Source of the DNA: JAVSMW01 sp032027005
GTDB taxonomy: Bacteria > Bacillota > Thermincolia > Thermincolales > UBA2595
Assembly (NCBI GenBank): GCA_032027005.1
Contig: JAVSMW010000003.1
Coordinates: 229,499-293,498, forward strand
Direction: 5' to 3'
DNA: 64,000 nucleotides
Part shown: one piece after another, positions 26,789 through 36,022 of the stretch
How the letters are laid out: every line of letters starts with the position of its first letter
How positions within the stretch are numbered: the stretch's first letter is position 1
Program-made: the position numbers and the translations under genes
Notes under the pieces: model-generated
The model's input: the letters and a program-made list of their open reading frames with translations, nothing else
Databases searched by the model: none
What the model was told of the DNA's origin: nothing

Positions 26789-27232
26789 TTAACATAAGCA
26801 GCAGCAGCCTGACTTTTCAATAGTTTTATTTAATAATTGAATCGATTTTATCACCATATCACGTTCAAAGTCGGTCATCTCGGCCAGGATTTTGTCAATA
26901 TAAGATCTCATCCGGTCATCAATTGATTTTTCAACTCTGTGGCCATTTTCTGTCAAAGATAAAACGCTGACTCTCCTGTCACCCGGATCCAACGACTTGC
27001 ATACCAATCCCCGCTGTTCCAGATTCTTGATTTGCCGGCTAAAGGTAGTTATATCCATCCCCAAAGCCTCGGCAACCTGCTGCATAGAAGGGCTCTCCCT
27101 CCTGTTAATTTCGTACAGGATATGGCTTTGCACCAAAGACACTTCTTCTTCACAGCAGCAATCACAGCAGCTGGCATTCAGGAGTCCGAAACGGCGGACA
27201 AAGATCTGAAAAAGCTCACGTATATCTTGCAA
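26789..27232 (-). CDS. MarR-family regulator with cysteine clusters, probable metalloid sensor
   Basis: The TTG at 27232 lies six nt after GAGGTG. The 147-residue protein has a MarR winged helix (MQQVAEALGMDITTFSRQIKNLEQRGLV, DPGDRRVSVLSLTENG). Uniquely it carries two Cys clusters: SCCDCCCEEE (C22, C23, C25-C27) near the N-terminus and SGCCCLC at the very end (C143-C145, C147). In a MarR dimer these could be close together and bind As(III) or another soft metal (inference). It sits just upstream of arsM and shares an operator with it, suggesting autoregulation and control of arsM. Confidence 0.8.
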   Translation of the reverse strand: MQDIRELFQIFVRRFGLLNASCCDCCCEEEVSLVQSHILYEINRRESPSMQQVAEALGMDITTFSRQIKNLEQRGLVCKSLDPGDRRVSVLSLTENGHRVEKSIDDRMRSYIDKILAEMTDFERDMVIKSIQLLNKTIEKSGCCCLC

Positions 27233-27266
27233 AATTTTCACCTCAGGTTTAATTATACACATTTAT

Positions 27267-27280
27267 TTGCAAAATGCAAG
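27267..27280. promoter_or_regulatory. Palindromic operator/promoter of the Cys-rich MarR gene
   Basis: TTGCAAAATGCAAG is the same dyad as upstream of arsM. On the minus strand it overlaps a TTGCAT-16-TATAAT promoter whose -10 is at about 27250-27257. Confidence 0.55.
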
Positions 27281-27315
27281 CTTCCAGCGTAAAAGTGGAT
27301 AATTTTTTTGTTTTA

Positions 27316-27774
27316 TCAATAACCCGTACGTTCCCCCCGGGAGCCTAAAATCTTGAGGGTAAACGCCAAAACAAGCCCGAACAGCAGCGCTCCAACAAAA
27401 TAAGCCCCCTGTTCACGATAGGAAAGGCTATCAAAAACGGGAATCCTGAAGAGTAATGAAATCACATTAACAAGCCACCAGATAAAAGCACTGTAAACTA
27501 CCCCTTTTAAAACATAAAACCTGCTGGAAGTCAATTTAATCCCATAAACAAAAATAATCCCTAAAAACACATCCCAGATCAAATGCCCGACAAGGCCAAA
27601 GAAAGTCGGGAATAACCCCGGCAAGAGCCGGGAAAAAAAGAAAATCTCGGAGTAATCTTCATAATTAGTTCTGGTAAATCCCGCTATCTGTGCTGCAAAA
27701 ATATAAACATTCTGGACAACTGCACCGACTGCACCGGCTATAACACCCCGTGTCATTCTATCATCAATCAACAA
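27316..27774 (-). CDS. Integral membrane protein, unknown
   Basis: The 152 residues have four hydrophobic segments (GVIAGAVGAVVQNVYIFAA, FPTFFGLVGHLIWDVFLGII, GVVYSAFIWWLVNVISLLF, GAYFVGALLFGLVLAF). The TTG start has AGGAGTGA upstream. The layout with a conserved-looking GHLIWD resembles small membrane proteins of unknown function common in Peptococcaceae. It lies between the ABC exporter pair and the MarR gene, without clear coupling to either. Confidence 0.6.
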   Translation of the reverse strand: MLIDDRMTRGVIAGAVGAVVQNVYIFAAQIAGFTRTNYEDYSEIFFFSRLLPGLFPTFFGLVGHLIWDVFLGIIFVYGIKLTSSRFYVLKGVVYSAFIWWLVNVISLLFRIPVFDSLSYREQGAYFVGALLFGLVLAFTLKILGSRGERTGY

Positions 27775-27860
27775 AACTCACTCCTGTCCAGCATTTAATA
27801 TTAGTATGTTTTCCCTTGTGAGGAAAAGTTATTGCTGGAAATAAGTGGGCATGCACACCC

Positions 27861-29765
27861 CTAGACCGCTTCGTCGTCGAGCTTTTCGGTGGCAAACTGG
27901 CTCTTATACAACTCCGCATAAAAACCGTCCTTGGCCAATAGCTCGTGGTGAGTGCCCTTCTCAACCACTGACCCGTTATTCATGACCAGAATCAGGTCGG
28001 CATCCCGGATGGTAGACAGCCTATGGGCGATCACGAAACTCGTGCGGCCCTTCATCAGAGCTGTCATGGCTTTTTGAATATAGATTTCTGTTCTGGTATC
28101 CACACTGCTGGTGGCTTCATCAAGAATCAGGATGGCAGGGTCAGCCAAGATGGCCCGGGCAAGAGTCAAAAGCTGCTTTTGACCCTGGGATATATTTGAG
28201 GCCTCTTCATTTAGGATAGTTTCATACCCATCCGGCAGGCTCCTGATAAACCGGTCGGCATGTGCCCCCTTGGCGGCCCGGATAATTTCCTCCTCAGATG
28301 CTCCAATCCTGCCATAGGCAATATTATCCCTGATCGTGCCATTAAACAGCCAGGCATCCTGGAGAACCATGCCGAACAAACTGCGCAGATCCCCCCGCCG
28401 CAAATTCCTGATCTCAACACCGTCAATAGTTATCCTGCCGGAATTAATTTCATAAAAACGCATCAGTAGGTTGACCAGTGTTGTTTTGCCGGCACCGGTC
28501 GGGCCAACTATGGCAATGGTCTGACCCGGCCTGACATCAATATTTATATCTTCAATCAGGGGAATATCTGAATCGTAGCCAAACCTGACATTTTGCAGGA
28601 CAACCCCGCCCCTGGGAGATTCGATAAGTGTAGCATCCTTTTTATCAGGAATTTCTTCGTCTTCATCCAAAATTTCAAATACCCGTTCCGCCGAGGCAAC
28701 TGTCGACTGGATAATATTGGCAATGCTCGCCGTCTGCGTAATCGGCCAGGTGAACTGCTTAGAATAGACGATAAAAGCCTGAACATCACCAATCGTAAGT
28801 CTTTGCCTAGTTACCAGGATCCCTCCCACAACACAGATCAGCACATAGCCGATATTGCCTACAAAGTTCATCATCGGCATAATTACACCGGAAATAAACT
28901 GCGCCCGCCAACCCGCATTATACAGCCTTTCATTTATCTCATTAAATTCCCTGATAGAATCATTTTCCCGGCCAAAGGCCTTTACTATTTTATGACCGGT
29001 AAACATCTCTTCCACATGCCCGTTTAAGATTCCAAGTTCCTTCTGCTGTGAAGCAAAAAATTTCTGTGACCGTTTGGCAATTTTCGCTGTAATAAAAAAC
29101 GAAAAAGGCAGGGTCACCATAGCAATCAGTGTCATCATGGGGCTGATCGTGAGCATCATCATGACAATGCCGATAATGGTAATCACAGCATTAATCAGCT
29201 GAGTCAAAGCCTGCTGCAAAGTGGCGGCAATATTGTCGATATCATTGGTGACCCGGCTTAAAATTTCTCCATGTTTCTGCGTATCGTAGTATTTCAAAGG
29301 CAGGCGGGCCAATTTGTCATTGACATCATTCCGCATCTCAAAAACAGTTTTTTGCGCCACCCCGGCCATGATATACTGTTGAATGTACCCAAAAACCGAA
29401 CTGAGAACATATAAACATACTAATACCAGAAGGATTTGCCCAATATAATGAAAATCTATTTTGGCGCCCGGTACATTCCTTAATTTCAGCAGCACTCCTT
29501 CAAATAATTTAGTTGTGGCTTGACCCATGACCTTGGGGCTGTAGATAGTAAAAGCCGTACTGATAATTGCCGACAAAATCACACCAATAATCTGCATTTT
29601 CCGGCGTTTTAAATAGACTAATAATCTTTGCAGGGTGCCTTTAAAGTTCCTGGCTTTTTGGACCGGCATGACTAAACGGCTGCCCATGCCGCCGGCACCA
29701 TGTCCCGCCCCCCCATCTCCACCTGGAGAGGTGCTGCTGCTTTTGGTTTTGTGTGCCCCGCTCAT
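27861..29765 (-). CDS. Heterodimeric ABC exporter (second pair), catalytic subunit
   Basis: The 634 residues begin with a Gly/Ser/His-rich extension (SSSTSPGGDGGAGHGAGG), then six TM helices, then GPTGAGKTT, ISQGQKQL and LILDEATSSVD. Features match the subunit at 21093: altered signature LSQGQ-like and intact catalytic Glu. Its ATG overlaps the partner's stop by 4 bp (ATGA), so translation is coupled. It is probably a multidrug or lipid exporter. Confidence 0.87.
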   Translation of the reverse strand: MSGAHKTKSSSTSPGGDGGAGHGAGGMGSRLVMPVQKARNFKGTLQRLLVYLKRRKMQIIGVILSAIISTAFTIYSPKVMGQATTKLFEGVLLKLRNVPGAKIDFHYIGQILLVLVCLYVLSSVFGYIQQYIMAGVAQKTVFEMRNDVNDKLARLPLKYYDTQKHGEILSRVTNDIDNIAATLQQALTQLINAVITIIGIVMMMLTISPMMTLIAMVTLPFSFFITAKIAKRSQKFFASQQKELGILNGHVEEMFTGHKIVKAFGRENDSIREFNEINERLYNAGWRAQFISGVIMPMMNFVGNIGYVLICVVGGILVTRQRLTIGDVQAFIVYSKQFTWPITQTASIANIIQSTVASAERVFEILDEDEEIPDKKDATLIESPRGGVVLQNVRFGYDSDIPLIEDINIDVRPGQTIAIVGPTGAGKTTLVNLLMRFYEINSGRITIDGVEIRNLRRGDLRSLFGMVLQDAWLFNGTIRDNIAYGRIGASEEEIIRAAKGAHADRFIRSLPDGYETILNEEASNISQGQKQLLTLARAILADPAILILDEATSSVDTRTEIYIQKAMTALMKGRTSFVIAHRLSTIRDADLILVMNNGSVVEKGTHHELLAKDGFYAELYKSQFATEKLDDEAV

Positions 29766-31489
29766 GCTATCTCCTCCTCCGCCAGCTGTGAAGATACGAT
29801 TTCCCGATATACTTTACAGGTCCGGAGCAGTTCTTGATGGGTGCCCTGACCGGCTATTTGTCCCTCATCAAGCACAATAATCCGGTCGGCATCCATGACG
29901 GTACTGACCCTCTGGGCCACAATTAATACTATCGAGTCTGATGTTTCTTTTTTTAAACCGGCCCGGAGCCTGGCATCTGTTTTAAAGTCCAGAGCGGAAA
30001 AGCTGTCATCAAAAATATAGATTTCCGGTCGGCGGATAAGGGCCCTGGCGATAGAGAGACGCTGTTTCTGTCCCCCCGAAATATTAGCACCGCCCTGAGC
30101 TATCTCAGTATCAAAACCCGCTTTCATGGCCGATATAAATTCTACAGCCTGGGCAATCTGAGCGGCATATTTTATTTCCTCGGCGGCAGCATCCTTTTTA
30201 CCATATCTGATGTTATCAGCCACCGTACCGGAAAAAAGCACTGCCGTTTGGGGCACAAAACCGATTTTAGCCCTCAGGCTCTCCTGGGTTATCTTCCGGA
30301 TATCAACGCCATCCACCCGGATACCACCGCTGTCAATATCATAAAAACGGGGGATCAGGTTGACCAGAGTTGATTTGCCGGAGCCGGTTCCTCCGATAAT
30401 AGCAGTGGTTTCACCGGCCCAGGCGCAAAATGTAATATTACTGATGGCCGGCTGCTCCGCTCCAGGATAGCTGAAGGTAACGTGGTCAAACTCCAGTAAC
30501 CCCTTCTTCCCCTGTGGATGCACAGGGTTTTGCGGGTCCCTGAGATTTGAACTTGTTTCCAAAACTTCATTAATTCTCACAGCCGATACTTCTGCGCGGG
30601 GAATCATCACAAACAGCCAGGAAGTCATCACCAATGAAAACATAATCTGCATGGCATATTGCAGAAAAGCTATCATATCACCTACCTGCATTGTTCCGCG
30701 GTCTATCCTGATGCCGCTGATCCAAAGGATAACAACACTTGTTATGTTCATCAGAAACAGCATTATAGGCACCATTGAAGCATTAATTATATTGACCTTT
30801 ATTGCCGTTGAGGTCAGGTCACTGTTGGCCTCACAGAACCGCTTCCGTTCATGTTCAATGCGGTTGAAGGCGCGTATGACCCGAACTCCGGTCAGGTTCT
30901 CCCGCAGCACAAGATTAAGTTTATCGATTTTTACCTGCATTGCCCTAAACAGCGGGATCCCCTTACCGGCGATAAAAAAAAGGGTTGCGGCCAGGACAGG
31001 CAGAACAACAACAAAAACCAGGGATAGTTTCGCATCCTTGGAGACAGCCATAATAATCCCACCGATGCACATCAGGGGAGCGCTGATCATCATGCGCAAA
31101 ATCACGATCAAAACCTGCTGCATTTGAGTGATGTCATTAGTCGTCCTGGTAATCAGGGACGCTGTCCCGATTTTATCAAACTCATGCAGGGTGTATTTCT
31201 CAACCTGGGCAAAAACATTACTGCGCAGGTCTCTGGCGAAGCCCACAGCAGTTTTGGCCGAAAGAAATCCGGCGATAATGGAGACTACTACACCGGAAAC
31301 AGCAACCAGCAGCATATATGCCCCAATCCTGAGAATATAAGAAATATCACCGTTAACGATCCCGATATTCACAATATCGGCCATCAGGGTTGGCAGGTAC
31401 AATTCAGCCATGGACTGGCAGAATAAGAGAAGCAATATAATTGCTATAGATACTTTATAAGGTTTAAGGTATCTGAATAGTTTTAGCAT
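29762..31489 (-). CDS. Heterodimeric ABC exporter (second pair), degenerate subunit
   Basis: The 575 residues have six TM helices and an NBD with GGTGSGKST, ISGGQKQRLS and IYIFDDSFSALD. The catalytic Glu is again Asp, as in the subunit at 19364. It is the first gene of the pair. Together with 19364-22994 the window carries two full heterodimeric exporters, in opposite orientation on either side of the arsenic island. Confidence 0.87.
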   Translation of the reverse strand: MLKLFRYLKPYKVSIAIILLLLFCQSMAELYLPTLMADIVNIGIVNGDISYILRIGAYMLLVAVSGVVVSIIAGFLSAKTAVGFARDLRSNVFAQVEKYTLHEFDKIGTASLITRTTNDITQMQQVLIVILRMMISAPLMCIGGIIMAVSKDAKLSLVFVVVLPVLAATLFFIAGKGIPLFRAMQVKIDKLNLVLRENLTGVRVIRAFNRIEHERKRFCEANSDLTSTAIKVNIINASMVPIMLFLMNITSVVILWISGIRIDRGTMQVGDMIAFLQYAMQIMFSLVMTSWLFVMIPRAEVSAVRINEVLETSSNLRDPQNPVHPQGKKGLLEFDHVTFSYPGAEQPAISNITFCAWAGETTAIIGGTGSGKSTLVNLIPRFYDIDSGGIRVDGVDIRKITQESLRAKIGFVPQTAVLFSGTVADNIRYGKKDAAAEEIKYAAQIAQAVEFISAMKAGFDTEIAQGGANISGGQKQRLSIARALIRRPEIYIFDDSFSALDFKTDARLRAGLKKETSDSIVLIVAQRVSTVMDADRIIVLDEGQIAGQGTHQELLRTCKVYREIVSSQLAEEEIA

Positions 31490-31690
31490 ATTAAATCAAC
31501 CCCCTATTAGTGGCTAGTGCCAGTGGCAAGTAATCAATGATTTGAACTATCAGTTAATAAATTTCTAGGAGAATTATATCTTATTGTATATATTTTAATC
31601 AAATTTTAATTTTATTCCAATATTACCTGAAGCTTTGTGGGTTAAAATATAGACATCACGAAAAGTTGTCAAGAACAAGGAGGAGTTTGC

Positions 31691-32257
31691 ATGACTACCC
31701 TAGAACAAGTGGAAAAACTGTGTGTAATGGCCAATCTTAGTTATGAAGAGGCTAAAGGTGCCCTTGAGGCGGCGAACGGTGATTTACTCGAGGCCGTCAT
31801 TTTGCTGGAGAAACAGGGGAAGATACAAGCACCGGCCGGCAGCGGATATTACAGCAGCGAAAAAACAACTGGCGCAGCCGGAGCAAGCCACCAGGAAAAT
31901 GATTGGCAGAAGCACAATCATGCCAATCATGACTATCATCACTATCACAAAGAAAATGGGTTTATTTCTTTCCTCAAAAAATCCTCGGATTTCTGCTTCA
32001 GAATGCTTCGTAAGGGCAACCGAAATTCCTTTGAAGTGCTCAAAGGGCAGGAAGTCAAAGCTTCTTTACCTGTCACTGCCCTTGCCCTTTTGTTGATCTT
32101 TGCCTTTTGGGTTACCATTCCATTAATAATTATTGGACTATTTTTCAGTTTCCGCTATCGTTTTGTCGGGCCTGATTTTAACGGCAACTCGGTAAACAGT
32201 GCCATGCACAGTGCCTCTGAGGCTGCTGAGAACCTGAAAAAGTCCATAAATCTCTAA
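31691..32257 (+). CDS. UBA-like plus DUF4342 membrane protein
   Basis: The ATG follows AAGGAGGAG. Residues 1-45 form a UBA/TS-N-like helical domain (LCVMANLSYEEAKGALEAANGDLLEAVILLEKQG). A His/Asn-rich linker follows (HNHANHDYHHYH). The C-terminal DUF4342 region holds EVLKGQEVKASLPVT and a TM segment (ALALLLIFAFWVTIPLIIIGLF). In related genomes such proteins sit beside two-component genes, and here a HAMP kinase follows 60 bp downstream. Confidence 0.75.
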   Translation: MTTLEQVEKLCVMANLSYEEAKGALEAANGDLLEAVILLEKQGKIQAPAGSGYYSSEKTTGAAGASHQENDWQKHNHANHDYHHYHKENGFISFLKKSSDFCFRMLRKGNRNSFEVLKGQEVKASLPVTALALLLIFAFWVTIPLIIIGLFFSFRYRFVGPDFNGNSVNSAMHSASEAAENLKKSINL

Positions 32258-32317
32258 AATAGTGTGAAACGAGCTGAAAATGGGATATTTGATTAAACGG
32301 TGGGATGTTGATAAAAG

Positions 32318-33820
32318 ATGAAAAATAATACTGCTAATACTCCCCCCAACCGTTTTAGCAATCAATTACGATCTTCTATTGTATGGAAGCTGAATGCCAA
32401 ATTGTTTTTCCGTACTCTGGGACTTTTTTGGGGACTAAATATTATTTTGCTGGCCGCATCAGTGGCAGGGCTGTTTTGGCACACAGAACAGACTGTAGCG
32501 GAAGTAACCGAAACCCTGGTGCAATCAGGAATGCCCTCCGGTGACGCTAAAGACTGGCTGGCCCTCAACGGATACAGCATTTCTTTACAGACTGGGGAAG
32601 CCAAAGGATTTCATATTCCCGAGAACCTGCAAAAATACCTGTCCCCTCGGACTGCGACAGCAGCCAGAAGTTTTGATCTGCCTGAGCCAAAAAATTTGGC
32701 CCTGGGGGAACTATTGCGGGAATTTACTTACAATGTAACGGTCGAAATTGATGATATCACATATCTTATTTCCTATCACCCGCAAAGGATTCTAAATATA
32801 TTCATCCAGATTTTCGCCGTCATTTTGCTGCTGCAGCTTGTTAAGCTTTTGAGCAGCATTTTGTCCGGTGCCAGGCTGATCCGCAAGACTCTGCGGCCTA
32901 TTCAGGACTTGGCAGAAACGGCCCGGACTCTGAGTAATCAGGACATTTTTTCACCTGAACAGTTGAAAGACCTGGCAGGCAAGTTAGACCATATCAATGC
33001 GGCCAGATTAGATACGAGAATTTCGGTTGGTGAAACGCAAAGTGAACTAAAGAGCCTCGCCTCTGCCATCAACGGAATGCTGGACCGTATCAATGCTTCC
33101 TACCTGTCCCAGGTGCGCTTTGTGTCAGATGCATCACACGAACTGAGAACCCCCATTTCCGTTATTCAAGGTTATGCTAATCTGCTGGACCGCTGGGGAA
33201 AAAAGGATGAAAAAACTTTACAGGAATCCATTGATGCCATCAAGGACGAAACAGCCAATATGAAAGCTTTGGTAGAGCAGCTGTTGTTTTTGGCACGAGG
33301 CGATAACAACACCATGGTTTTGCAGGTTGAGCGATTTGACTTGGCTCGCCTGGCCGATGAAGTCAGCCAGCAGACACAGATGATTGACACCGGGCACGAT
33401 TACAATTTATGTACGAGTCCGGTATATATTAACGCTGATAAAAACTTTATCAAACAAGCAGCACGGATCCTCGTTGACAATGCGATGAAATACACTCCCT
33501 TAGGTAAATGGATCACGATTTCGGTTTCGGATGCCGGCGGCTTTGCCCGCCTGAGCGTACAAGATGAAGGGATTGGCATTGCGCCCGAAGCGGTGCCCCG
33601 GGTTTTTGACCGGTTCTTTCGCACCGATGAATCTCGAGCCCGAGCCACAGGCGGAGCAGGCTTGGGATTATCCATTGCGAAATGGATTACGGAGAGGCAT
33701 GGCGGGCATATGGAAGTTCTCAGCAGGCTCGATATCGGGACCAGAATTTCAATAGTCCTGCCTATCGCAAGCGGACCACCTCTGCCAAACGTAATAGAAA
33801 ATGAAACAACGCCCCCCTAA
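32318..33820 (+). CDS. HAMP-type membrane sensor histidine kinase
   Basis: The 500 residues have TM1 (LGLFWGLNIILLAASVAGLFW), an extracytoplasmic ~115-residue sensor, and TM2 (IFIQIFAVILLLQLVKLLSSIL). A HAMP-like linker (RPIQDLAETARTLS) follows, then HisKA with SDASHELRTPISVIQGYANLL and HATPase with DNAMKYTPLG, DEGIGI and GGAGLGLSIAKWITERHGG. This is a classical OmpR-partner kinase architecture, yet no response regulator is adjacent, so it is an orphan here. The ribosome site is weak (GGTGGGA). Confidence 0.82.
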   Translation: MKNNTANTPPNRFSNQLRSSIVWKLNAKLFFRTLGLFWGLNIILLAASVAGLFWHTEQTVAEVTETLVQSGMPSGDAKDWLALNGYSISLQTGEAKGFHIPENLQKYLSPRTATAARSFDLPEPKNLALGELLREFTYNVTVEIDDITYLISYHPQRILNIFIQIFAVILLLQLVKLLSSILSGARLIRKTLRPIQDLAETARTLSNQDIFSPEQLKDLAGKLDHINAARLDTRISVGETQSELKSLASAINGMLDRINASYLSQVRFVSDASHELRTPISVIQGYANLLDRWGKKDEKTLQESIDAIKDETANMKALVEQLLFLARGDNNTMVLQVERFDLARLADEVSQQTQMIDTGHDYNLCTSPVYINADKNFIKQAARILVDNAMKYTPLGKWITISVSDAGGFARLSVQDEGIGIAPEAVPRVFDRFFRTDESRARATGGAGLGLSIAKWITERHGGHMEVLSRLDIGTRISIVLPIASGPPLPNVIENETTPP

Positions 33821-33838
33821 AATTTTTAGGGGGGCGTT
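33808..33838 (+). terminator. Hairpin overlapping the kinase stop codon
   Basis: AACGCCCCCCTAAAA pairs with TTTTTAGGGGGGCGTT; the TAA stop lies within the 5' arm. No T-tract follows, so it is perhaps a transcript-end or decay-blocking hairpin. Confidence 0.6.
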
Positions 33839-33997
33839 AGTCTGCTTTAGAATTGTTAGGAAACATACCATTTATATTTTGGTCACAGGGCAAATTTCCA
33901 AAAACAGTCAGTAATTAAATGCTCCCTTTAAAAAGGGTTTCTAATTGTTTTTGACGAATTACGTCACTTGTTGTCAGAGGAAGGGAGCAAAATTTTT

Positions 33998-35593
33998 ATG
34001 CGATTCTTTTTGTTGAAATCAAAAAAGAACCTCAGTCTTTTTTTGCTCTATTTACTGGTATTCATTCCAGTTTTAACGATGAGTTATTTTCTGGTTGCTG
34101 ATTTCTCTCACTCCCAGCAAGAGGAAATTAACAAAAATGAACAAATGGCTGCGGTACTCGCTGAAAATTTGGATTCTTACCTTGAAAACACCAAAAGAAC
34201 CCTCGAGACTCTGGCTTCTCTGGAAGAGGTGAAAAATAAGGATCGAGTTAAAATTGAGTCTATATTTCAGAACCTGATGTTTACCGATACTAATGTCGCT
34301 CTATACTGGGCTTCGGATCTCACCGGTCCGTATGCCCTTTATCCCAGGATAGGCGCAGACAAACATAACCTGGCCTATATTAAAAATATTTACGATAAAA
34401 GGGGCTATGTCAGCGAACCACACATAGGGACAAACTCGGAATTAGAAGTGGTAACTATCACTACTTTGGTTAGAGACAAAAAAGGCCTGACAATAGGCGT
34501 TATCGGGGCATCATTGCCTGTAGAGTCCCTGAAGCATAAGCTCCAGACCAAGGTGGGAAAAACCGGTTTTCCTATTCTTGTTACTAATTCCGGTCAATTT
34601 TTGGTTCACCCGAAGCGTGAACTAGCCAGTATAAAATTTAAGCCTGATGATCCAATCTTTAGAGCCATCCGAAAAGGTGGTTCAGGCACCGTGGACATGG
34701 TTGCCGCTCTCGACAACCGGGAAAAGTTTTTTTCCTACGTCCCACTCAAACAGGCCGACTGGGCAGTTATTGTTATTCAGCCGCTCTCTGAATTTCATAA
34801 TCTGACAAAATCATTCCTGTCCCGAAATGCCGTAATTATTATCCTCGTCCTCTTTTTGGTGGTACTGGCAGGATATTACCTGATACTTTACCGTAAGCAG
34901 GAGGAAGAAGCAAAAATGATGCAGGCTGAAAAGCTGTATGTTGTCGGTCAGTTGGCAGCCGGGATGGCTCATGAAATCCGCAATCCTATGACTACCATTA
35001 AGGGTTTTGCTCAATTGGCGGCAACCGGTAAAACAGGCCTGACTCACGAGCAGTTGAATATAATTATAAATGAATCCGATCGGGTTGAAAGCATTATCCG
35101 GGAGACTATCCTGCTGGCCAAACCTACCTCAGTAGATTTTAAGCCTGTTGATATAAGCAGCCTGCTGCATGAAGTCGGGAAATTAATGCGGCCTCAACTG
35201 GACTCCAAAAATGTTAAACTGACTATCACAGTGGAAAAAGCTCTGCCGGTTGTTTCAGGCGAGCCTAACCACCTAAAGCAGGTATTCATTAATTTAATCA
35301 AAAATTCCATTGATGCCGTCCCCGGCACTGGGGGGCAAATATTCGTATATGCCAAGCGGGTTAACCGAAATGTTATGATCACCACCCAGGACAATGGCTG
35401 CGGAATCCTGCCGGATATCCAGAAGAAACTCGGCAATCCCTTTGTTACTACCAAAGATGACGGAACAGGTTTGGGTTTGACAGTTTCATACAGCATCATT
35501 CAAAATCACGGCGGGACCATTGGTGTGAAGTCTGATGCCCAGGCTGGCACAATTTTCACTATTGAGCTGCCAATTGATATACCACTGATCTAA
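33998..35593 (+). CDS. Cache-domain sensor histidine kinase (sporulation-kinase-like)
   Basis: The ATG at 33998 follows AGGAAGGGAG. The 531 residues have TM1 (LFLLYLLVFIPVLTMSYFLV), a dCache-type extracellular domain (ALYWASDLTGPYALYPRIG, GYVSEPHIGTNSELEVVTI, LVTNSGQFLVHP) and TM2 (AVIIILVLFLVVLAGYYLIL). HisKA has AAGMAHEIRNPMTTIKGF; the ATPase has NLIKNSIDAV, DNGCGI and GTGLGLTVSYSIIQNHGG. It is paralogous in layout to the kinase at 13001 and likewise lacks a neighbouring regulator. Confidence 0.82.
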   Translation: MRFFLLKSKKNLSLFLLYLLVFIPVLTMSYFLVADFSHSQQEEINKNEQMAAVLAENLDSYLENTKRTLETLASLEEVKNKDRVKIESIFQNLMFTDTNVALYWASDLTGPYALYPRIGADKHNLAYIKNIYDKRGYVSEPHIGTNSELEVVTITTLVRDKKGLTIGVIGASLPVESLKHKLQTKVGKTGFPILVTNSGQFLVHPKRELASIKFKPDDPIFRAIRKGGSGTVDMVAALDNREKFFSYVPLKQADWAVIVIQPLSEFHNLTKSFLSRNAVIIILVLFLVVLAGYYLILYRKQEEEAKMMQAEKLYVVGQLAAGMAHEIRNPMTTIKGFAQLAATGKTGLTHEQLNIIINESDRVESIIRETILLAKPTSVDFKPVDISSLLHEVGKLMRPQLDSKNVKLTITVEKALPVVSGEPNHLKQVFINLIKNSIDAVPGTGGQIFVYAKRVNRNVMITTQDNGCGILPDIQKKLGNPFVTTKDDGTGLGLTVSYSIIQNHGGTIGVKSDAQAGTIFTIELPIDIPLI

Positions 35594-35611
35594 CCCATTT
35601 TTAACTCAAAA

Positions 35612-35655
35612 GGGATGCAGTGAAACCGGCAAGTTTCGCTGCATCCCCTTTTTGG
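35612..35655 (+). terminator. Rho-independent terminator
   Basis: GGGATGCAGTGAAAC-CGGCAA-GTTTCGCTGCATCCC followed by CTTTTT. It is a strong stem 18 bp after the kinase stop. Confidence 0.85.
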
Positions 35656-35686
35656 TTGTTATTAATGTGTGTTGACGGAATTAGGT

Positions 35687-35875
35687 TCAGGTGTCTTCCC
35701 TAATCAAGGACTTCCTCTTCAAAGGCCCGAAGTGTTTCTCAGTATATCGATATCGTCTGCCGGGCAGCAGTCCGTAGACGGCAGCCACCTCACAAGGTTT
35801 ATCAAATTTCCACCAGGCTTCCCGGTGTAGTTTGCCGTCTTTGCCCGGAGATAAAATCCTTTCAAAACAATTCAT
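35687..35875 (-). CDS. Small hypothetical protein (62 aa)
   Basis: The frame encodes MNCFERILSPGKDGKLHREA, then WWKFDKPCEVAAVYGLLPG and a basic C-terminus (GPLKRKSLIRED). The ribosome site (AAGAGAAG) is poor. Composition looks protein-like and no other feature occupies this stretch, but no family is recognised. Confidence 0.35.
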   Translation of the reverse strand: MNCFERILSPGKDGKLHREAWWKFDKPCEVAAVYGLLPGRRYRYTEKHFGPLKRKSLIREDT

Positions 35876-35935
35876 CTTCTCTTAACTGATAAAAATTGGC
35901 ACTTTTTGGTCAGATTTATCAATTAACCGGCACTT

Positions 35936-35989
35936 TTAACGAACTCTTAACATTAACTTCATATGAACTTTACAAACAACAGATATAAT
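35936..35989 (+). promoter_or_regulatory. Pho-box-like direct repeats and promoter of the pst operon
   Basis: TTAACG (35936), TTAACA (35947) and TTCATA (35958) are exactly 11 bp apart, matching the TTAACA-N5 direct repeats bound by PhoP in Firmicutes. A TATAAT lies at 35984-35989 with no good -35, as expected for an activated promoter. Confidence 0.65.
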
Positions 35990-36022
35990 ACAAATCAAGA
36001 AATCAAAGGAGGATCACAAACT

